From assembly GCA_047625765.1 (NCBI GenBank), contig JBLHRE010000066.1:1-9875 (forward strand): a DNA stretch of 9,875 nucleotides. The letters run 5' to 3'. This document shows, piece after piece, positions 6,377 to 9,875 of this stretch. The stretch is from JBLHRE01 sp047625765. GTDB taxonomy: Bacteria; Bacteroidota; Bacteroidia; Flavobacteriales; JBLHRE01. How positions within the stretch are numbered: the stretch's first letter is position 1; each line of letters opens with the position of its first letter. The translations under genes were made by a program, and so were the position numbers. Under the pieces are notes generated by a model. That model was not told the DNA's origin. It saw nothing but the letters and a program-made list of their open reading frames with translations, and searched no databases.

Positions 6377-6729
6377 ATGGAGTGCGATTACAAAAGAAGG
6401 CATTATGCTTCTTCTGAATCAGATAGGGATTCATTGATGTATGAAAGTTGTTATTCTATATAAAAGAGAATCCAGATAAAAAAATAATACTATGGGCTGC
6501 TTCCGGTCACTTAACATATGATAAAAAGAAGGTATATACTCGTAATAAAATGATGGGGGAATACCTGAAGGATTATTTTAACAATGCATACTAAACTATA
6601 GTTTTGACCCTCTATTCTGGTCGATTTGGGTTGAGGGATAAAGGCTTGTTTTTATTTAGGATTAGGAAATCAAGTGATAGTGGTCTTGTGGTTTATTTTA
6701 ATGATAACAGTCTTTATGCTTATGAGTAA
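6377..6729 (+). pseudogene. Erythromycin-esterase-family gene remnant
   Basis: The plus strand reads as the C-terminal half of an erythromycin esterase (Ere-like, PF05139-type) protein in two frames. The first (from 6377) gives MECDYKRRHYASSESDRDSL then MYE; the RDSLM block is typical of the region before the last conserved motif. After a frameshift near 6447, the second frame gives LLFYIKENPDKKIILWAASG and HLTYDKKK (the family has a Trp-Ala-His-Asn-x-His-like motif here). It continues with NKMMGEYLKDYFNNAY, a TAA at 6592-6594, TIVLTLYSGRFG, and a natural end at 6727-6729. Upstream, at about 6222-6330, a third frame gives GEKLSW-stop-KEIINAFLENFGFEV, resembling the family's N-terminal block, but the middle third is missing. 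The gene is therefore truncated by an internal deletion and broken by stops and frameshifts. It is divergent from the tyrosinase gene. The family call is from memory of motif patterns. Confidence 0.65.
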
Positions 6730-6832
6730 AACTATATTATTTGTAGCATATAGGAATTTAGATATTCACTTTGTATTTTGTATAAACCTTAATCATCCAT
6801 AAAAGGGATTACTAAATTAGCATGCGATTTTA

Positions 6833-6904
6833 AGCCCTATAGTATAATGGATAGTATTTGAGATTCCGGTTCTCAAGGTTCAGGTTCGATTCCTGATAGG
6901 GCTA
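6833..6904 (+). tRNA. tRNA-Arg (anticodon CCG), copy 2
   Basis: The stretch is a complete 72-nt cloverleaf without encoded CCA. The acceptor stem AGCCCTA/TAGGGCT is fully Watson-Crick. The D stem is GTAT/GTAT with wobbles. The anticodon stem TGAGA/TCTCA carries loop TTCCGGT, with CCG at 6866-6868. The T arm is TCAGG-TTCGATT-CCTGA and the discriminator is A6904. It shares the whole anticodon arm with the gene at 153-224. The T stem differs by compensatory changes (C49-G65 and T50-A64 there; T49-A65 and C50-G64 here). Only 14 nt separate its 3' end from the uvrA stop codon, and the two genes converge with no terminator between them. Confidence 0.93.
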
Positions 6905-6918
6905 CTTTGGAGGTGGGT

Positions 6919-9720
6919 TTATAAATAACCTAAAAGATGTTGAATGGTATGTGATTTTGAATTTGATGATGCATTAATTTCATTTCTTGGACCACTGAAT
7001 AAAAGTGATCCACCATTTTCACCACCATCAGGGCCTAAGTCGATTAACCAATCAGCACATTTAATTACCTCCATATTATGCTCAATTACCACAATAGAAT
7101 GTCCCTTGTCTATTAAAGCATTAAAGGACGTAAGTAACTTTTGTACATCATGAAAATGCAGGCCGGTTGTAGGTTCGTCAAATATAAATAGGGTAGTCTG
7201 ATTACTATTTTGACCTTTACCAAGGAATGTTGCAAGCTTAACGCGCTGAGCTTCTCCTCCACTTAATGTGTTAGATGATTGACCCATGTGTACATAGCCT
7301 AATCCTACGTCCTGCAATGGTTGCAGTCGGTCTACAATTTTGGTTTGATTAGCAGCGTTAAAAAAGGCTATTGCTTGGTTGATGGTTAGATCTAATATGT
7401 CTGAAATATTCTTGTCTTCGAATTTTACTGATAATACTTCTTCTTTGAAACGCTTGCCTTCGCATGTTTCACAAACCAATTGAATATCGGCCATAAATTG
7501 CATGCCCACGGTGGTTGTTCCTTCTCCTTGGCAAGTAGCACACCTTCCTCCCTCAACATTAAAGGAAAAATGTTTTGTTTTAAATCCATTTAACTGAGCC
7601 GATTTTGTTGATGCAAATAAGGATCTTATCTCATCGTATGCCTTAACATAGGTTACAGGATTAGATCTGGAACTTTTGCCAATAGGATTTTGATCGACAA
7701 ACTCTATGTGTTTTATTTGATCGATAGAACCTTCAATCTTGTCATGTTGTCCTGGTTTAATACCTGTTTCATCTATGATTCTCTTCAAGCCAGGATACAG
7801 AATATCTTTTACTAATGTTGACTTCCCAGAGCCACTAACACCAGAAACAACGGTAAGTCCTCCTAACTGAAATGATACATCTATATTTTTTAGGTTATGC
7901 TCACGCGCACCTTTAATTGTAATAAATTCTTTGCTTTGGTTTATGAATTCTGGAACGGGAATAGATAGGGTTCCGCTTAAATATTGTCCTGTTAAACTAT
8001 CCGATTTAAGTAATTGACTATAAATCCCTTCAAAAACAACGTTTCCTCCAAGGGAGCCAGCCTCTGGTCCAATGTCAATAATATAATCCGCAGCTTTCAT
8101 TACCTCTTCCTCGTGTTCTACTACTATAACTGTATTTCCTAAATCTCTAAGTGACTTTAGGACTTCTATAAGTCGTTCGGTATCTTTTGGGTGTAGTCCA
8201 ATACTAGGTTCATCTAGAATATACATTGATCCAACTAAACTACTCCCTAAAGATGTGGCGAGATTGATTCTTTGACTCTCACCTCCTGATAAAGTGGAAG
8301 AAAGACGGTTTAATGTTAAGTAACCAAGTCCAACCTGATCAATAAATTTTAGTCTAGTTTTTATTTCAACCAAGAGTCGCTTGGCTATTTTTTCTTGGTT
8401 TTTATCTAATTCGATGTTGTCGAAAACATTTTTCAACTCCTCTATAGATCTATTGACTAATTGTGGGAGTGTTTGTTCTCCAATTTTTATATAACTGGCT
8501 TCTTTTTTAAGTCTTGTGCCATTACAAGTAGTACAGATTGTTTTACCTCTATACCTTGATAACATAACTCTGTACTGAATCTTGTAGCTATTGCTTTCAA
8601 CAAAAGTAAAAAACTCATTAATACCTTTAAAGTGAGAGTTCCCTTCCCATATTAAAGTTTTCTGCTCTTCGGTTAATTGATAATAGGCAGTGTGTACAGG
8701 GAAATCGAATTTATAGGCACTCATTACCAATTGGTCTTTCCACTCAGACATTTTTTCTCCTTTCCAACACACAATAGCATCATCATAAACAGATAATCCT
8801 GTGTTTGGTATAACGAGTCCTTCATCAACACCAATAATACTTCCGTAACCTTCGCATTTAGGGCAAGCTCCTATAGGGTTGTTAAAGCTAAATAAGTGTT
8901 CGGTTGGTTCTTCGAAAAGCATTCCATCTGCTTCGAACTTATTGCTGAATTCATGCTTTGCATTTTCATTTGGAATATCAATAATGCAATACCCCTTACC
9001 TTCATAAAAGGAGGTTTGAATGGAATCTGCAATACGATTTATATTATCCTCATCACGCGCAGCGGTTAATCGATCGATAACAATAAATAGATCTGTCTTT
9101 GGAATGTTTTTATTCTCTAGTAGATCATCAATAAGAAAAATTTGGTCTTTGGTCGATACCCTAGAATAGCCTTGGTCTCTTAAAATTGCCAATTGATCTT
9201 CGATAGTTCTATCATTTAGCAATTGGATAGGACTAAGAACTTGGAATCGAGTAGTATCATCCAGTGTTTGAATAAAATCAATGACGTCTGAAGTTGTATT
9301 TCTACTGACTTCGGTATTTGAAATTGGGCTATATGTTTTCCCAATTCTGGCGAAAAGTAATTTTAAATAATCGTAAATCTCTGTGGTTGTACCAACTGTT
9401 GATCTAGGATTTCGGCTATTTACTTTTTGTTCAATAGCAATAGCTGGAGCAATACCTTTAATGCTGTCTACTTCGGGTTTATTTAACCTGCCTAAAAATT
9501 GCCTTGCATACGAAGAAAGACTTTCAACATATCTTCTTTGCCCTTCGGCATATAAGGTGTCAAAAGCCAAGCTGGATTTACCCGACCCTGATAGACCGGT
9601 TATTACAACAAGTTGATTTCGAGGAATGTTTACATCTATATTTTTTAAATTATGCAGTCTAGCTCCTTTAATTTCAATAAATCCTTTAGAGTTTTTGGCT
9701 TGTTGTATTTGTTCTGTCAT
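6919..9720 (-). CDS. uvrA: Excinuclease ABC subunit UvrA
   Basis: UvrA is the damage-recognition ATPase of nucleotide excision repair. As a dimer with UvrB it scans DNA and loads UvrB at bulky lesions. The 933-residue length is usual for the family (about 940). Both ATP-binding cassettes are intact: Walker A GLSGSGKSS (42-50) and GVSGSGKST (627-635), signatures LSGGESQR (477-484) and LSGGEAQR (819-826), and Walker B ILDEPSIGLH (501-510) and IFDEPTTGLH (846-855). The block GQRRYVESLSSYARQFLG (60-77) is diagnostic. CxxC pairs occur at 286/289 and 396/399. The C-terminal zinc finger is complete (C727, C730, C750, C753; CX2CX19CX2C). The start MTEQIQQ gives a normal N-terminus shortly before the IEIKGARLHNLKNI block, and a promoter box lies about 20 nt upstream. 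No uvrB or uvrC is in the window, as is common. Nothing looks damaged or transferred. Confidence 0.98.
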   Translation of the reverse strand: MTEQIQQAKNSKGFIEIKGARLHNLKNIDVNIPRNQLVVITGLSGSGKSSLAFDTLYAEGQRRYVESLSSYARQFLGRLNKPEVDSIKGIAPAIAIEQKVNSRNPRSTVGTTTEIYDYLKLLFARIGKTYSPISNTEVSRNTTSDVIDFIQTLDDTTRFQVLSPIQLLNDRTIEDQLAILRDQGYSRVSTKDQIFLIDDLLENKNIPKTDLFIVIDRLTAARDEDNINRIADSIQTSFYEGKGYCIIDIPNENAKHEFSNKFEADGMLFEEPTEHLFSFNNPIGACPKCEGYGSIIGVDEGLVIPNTGLSVYDDAIVCWKGEKMSEWKDQLVMSAYKFDFPVHTAYYQLTEEQKTLIWEGNSHFKGINEFFTFVESNSYKIQYRVMLSRYRGKTICTTCNGTRLKKEASYIKIGEQTLPQLVNRSIEELKNVFDNIELDKNQEKIAKRLLVEIKTRLKFIDQVGLGYLTLNRLSSTLSGGESQRINLATSLGSSLVGSMYILDEPSIGLHPKDTERLIEVLKSLRDLGNTVIVVEHEEEVMKAADYIIDIGPEAGSLGGNVVFEGIYSQLLKSDSLTGQYLSGTLSIPVPEFINQSKEFITIKGAREHNLKNIDVSFQLGGLTVVSGVSGSGKSTLVKDILYPGLKRIIDETGIKPGQHDKIEGSIDQIKHIEFVDQNPIGKSSRSNPVTYVKAYDEIRSLFASTKSAQLNGFKTKHFSFNVEGGRCATCQGEGTTTVGMQFMADIQLVCETCEGKRFKEEVLSVKFEDKNISDILDLTINQAIAFFNAANQTKIVDRLQPLQDVGLGYVHMGQSSNTLSGGEAQRVKLATFLGKGQNSNQTTLFIFDEPTTGLHFHDVQKLLTSFNALIDKGHSIVVIEHNMEVIKCADWLIDLGPDGGENGGSLLFSGPRNEINASSNSKSHTIQHLLGYL

Positions 9721-9740
9721 TACTATTTATGTCAAGTTTG

Positions 9741-9748
9741 CAAAAATA
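9741..9748 (-). promoter_or_regulatory. Candidate -7 box of the uvrA promoter
   Basis: On the minus strand TATTTTTG is a full match to TAnnTTTG, 20 nt upstream of the uvrA ATG. A CTG sits where the -33 TTG is expected (about 19 nt upstream). This implies a short leader of about 12-16 nt without a Shine-Dalgarno sequence, normal for this phylum. Confidence 0.5.
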
Positions 9749-9862
9749 GGATTTATGAACTCACCAGTTGTGCTGCTGAACTTATTAATTTGATTTTAAT
9801 GAAAGTAATTGCTAATTATATTGAATTGGTATAATCTTTATGTTTAATTGAAAAGGATTTAC

Positions 9863-9870
9863 TACATTTG
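9863..9870 (+). promoter_or_regulatory. Possible -7 box facing the right edge
   Basis: TACATTTG matches TAnnTTTG on the plus strand near the window end. Positions 9749-9875 contain no gene I can support. If this is a promoter, its gene starts beyond the window. No convincing -33 element is seen, and chance matches are common in A/T-rich DNA. Confidence 0.2.
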
Positions 9871-9875
9871 AAACC

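Noticed and set aside
153..6904. Integrative element with att sites at the two tRNA genes
   Set aside because: The tRNA copies differ at 12 of 72 positions and are both full length. No integrase, excisionase or exact terminal repeat was seen, so only a hotspot suggestion is kept.
6944..7153. Plus-strand open frames inside or overlapping uvrA (6944-7153, 9383-9616, 9652-9834)
   Set aside because: They are antisense to highly conserved uvrA domains, or run off its start into the promoter, and have no family resemblance.
1..9875. CRISPR array, toxin-antitoxin pair or defence operon
   Set aside because: I saw no regularly spaced repeats, no paired small genes with known motifs, and no nuclease or helicase genes other than uvrA.

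Overview
The window reads as chromosomal DNA of a Bacteroidota bacterium, of a Flavobacteriia, Cytophagia or Sphingobacteriia-like lineage. Three things support this. Two proteins end in the type IX secretion (T9SS) type A sorting domain. Boxes matching the Bacteroidota -7 consensus TAnnTTTG lie just upstream of two genes and one tRNA. The DNA is A/T-rich and the starts lack Shine-Dalgarno sequences.

Layout, left to right. Positions 1-63 hold the last eight codons of a gene and a strong intrinsic terminator. A tRNA-Arg(CCG) lies at 153-224. Positions 225-2337 are a gene graveyard: an unrecognised coding remnant (273-496), a heavily mutated IS30-family transposase on the minus strand (about 517-1258), and two diverged copies of an unidentified decayed module (1367-1550 and 1824-2008). 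Positions 2338-6098 hold the main intact cargo, two minus-strand genes. The upstream one encodes a secreted copper tyrosinase with an Ig-like domain and a T9SS signal; the downstream one encodes a secreted YCF48/BNR-type beta-propeller, also with a T9SS signal. A perfect 14-bp inverted repeat lies between them. Positions 6222-6729 hold a plus-strand pseudogene whose 3' half reads as an erythromycin-esterase-family protein. A second tRNA-Arg(CCG) lies at 6833-6904, followed by an intact convergent uvrA (6919-9720).

The tyrosinase and propeller are probably co-transcribed from a promoter near 6131 and exported by the same route: Sec signal peptide across the inner membrane, then T9SS across the outer membrane. 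Copper monooxygenase chemistry on phenols would then occur at the cell surface or outside the cell. UvrA is a housekeeping nucleotide-excision-repair gene with no functional link to them.

The stretch between the two related, same-strand tRNA-Arg genes holds all the decayed genes plus the two T9SS genes. That suggests a tRNA-bounded region of gene gain and loss, but I see no integrase and no exact att repeat. I did not find a clearly new defence system or mobile system. The least explained signal is the duplicated module at 1367-1550 / 1824-2008, where the differences between copies show traces of past coding selection.
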